A DNA stretch of 6,206 bases, taken from Nitrospinota bacterium (GTDB taxonomy: Bacteria; Nitrospinota_A; JADGAW01). This document shows positions 5,815 to 6,206 of the stretch, in pieces. A model generated the notes under the pieces. That model had not been told where the DNA came from, did no database searches, and saw only the letters and a program-made list of their open reading frames with translations. The DNA lies in contig JADGAW010000132.1 in assembly GCA_015231815.1 (NCBI GenBank), forward strand, positions 1 to 6,206. The letters are read 5' to 3'. Each line of letters opens with the position of its first letter. Position 1 is the stretch's first letter. The translations under genes were made by a program, and so were the position numbers.

Positions 5815-6206
5815 TTATCTGTGTTTTGGATTATATTTAAGCACATCAATAACCGTTTGGGGAACAAGAAAGGAAATATCTTCCTTTCTTTCCATACGGT
5901 AACGAATATAAGAGGATGAGATTTCCAGTTGTCTTACCAAATTCAAATAAACAGATTTCTGGTTTCTTTCATAAATTTTAGAAACAACAATATCCACTTC
6001 AAGGTCGGTTTCTTGCTCAGTGAAATTTCCAAAAAAAAGTCTGGAAAATGTTTTTATTAAGGAAATATCGGCTCCCGGTCGAAGATTTACCACAATATGT
6101 ACGTGGTTTATTATGGATTTTGCTTCTTTCCAGTTCACCAAATCAAGAAATGCATCACTTCCCAAAATGAGAAAAATTGTGTCAGAGGGATATTCCTTCT
6201 CAAAAT
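5815..6206 (-). CDS. nadD: Nicotinate-nucleotide adenylyltransferase, C-terminal part (5' end outside window)
   Basis: NadD transfers AMP from ATP to nicotinate mononucleotide, forming deamido-NAD, a cytoplasmic step of NAD synthesis. About 130 of the usual 190-210 residues are visible, with TAA at 5817-5815. The frame is open to the right edge (FEKEYPSDTIFLILGSDAF), so the start lies beyond the window; the TTG at 6165 inside ILGSDAF is not a start. Family hallmarks are ILGSDAFLDL followed by NWKE, then HIVVNLRPGAD, and the C-terminal nucleotide-binding stretch LEISSSYIRYRMERKEDISF ending in LVPQTVIDVL. The usual Gly after the SSxxIR helix is replaced within MERKED, a small deviation. The N-terminal GxFDPxHxGH motif is off-window. 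This is a housekeeping gene, upstream of the kinase on the same strand but 164 bp away with a candidate promoter between them, so functional linkage is doubtful. Confidence 0.9.
   Translation of the reverse strand, partial: FEKEYPSDTIFLILGSDAFLDLVNWKEAKSIINHVHIVVNLRPGADISLIKTFSRLFFGNFTEQETDLEVDIVVSKIYERNQKSVYLNLVRQLEISSSYIRYRMERKEDISFLVPQTVIDVLKYNPKHR

Noticed and set aside
1..6206. CRISPR arrays, tRNA or rRNA genes, insertion sequences, riboswitches
   Set aside because: No regularly spaced repeats, cloverleaf-like or rRNA sequence, transposase frame or terminal inverted repeats were seen, and no non-coding stretch exceeds 170 bp.

Overview
The window comes from an AT-rich bacterial chromosome and is almost fully coding. 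The gene content is bacteriohemerythrin, receiver-TPR proteins, a soluble receiver-PAS-GAF histidine kinase and NadD. This fits a free-living, signalling-rich, probably Gram-negative bacterium. Deltaproteobacterial or Nitrospirota-type lineages are my best guess, with low confidence, because there is no rRNA or other marker gene here.

Layout: the + strand carries the 3' end of a bacteriohemerythrin gene (2-289), then two co-linear paralogous genes (361-1932 and 2054-3619). Each paralog encodes an N-terminal response-regulator receiver, a charged helical linker and a long TPR array. A 121 bp spacer between them contains a nearly C-free G-rich tract with a canonical G-quadruplex pattern and a perfect TATAAT hexamer. 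The - strand carries a large cytosolic histidine kinase (5650-3674: receiver, PAS, compact GAF, HisKA, HATPase) convergent with the second receiver-TPR gene. Upstream of it is the C-terminal two thirds of nadD (5815 to the right edge).

How it may work together (inference): the receiver-TPR proteins have no DNA-binding or enzymatic output domain. They look like phosphorylation-switched protein-binding scaffolds, an architecture known from Vibrio VieB. The adjacent soluble kinase is a candidate phosphodonor, and the hemerythrin is a possible oxygen- or redox-linked partner. NadD is a housekeeping NAD biosynthesis enzyme and probably unrelated. The most interesting points are the tandem receiver-TPR duplication with unequal divergence of its receivers, a His-to-Gln change at a hemerythrin iron-ligand position, and the absence of Shine-Dalgarno sequences at all three visible starts, with one kinase promoter placed as if for a leaderless mRNA.
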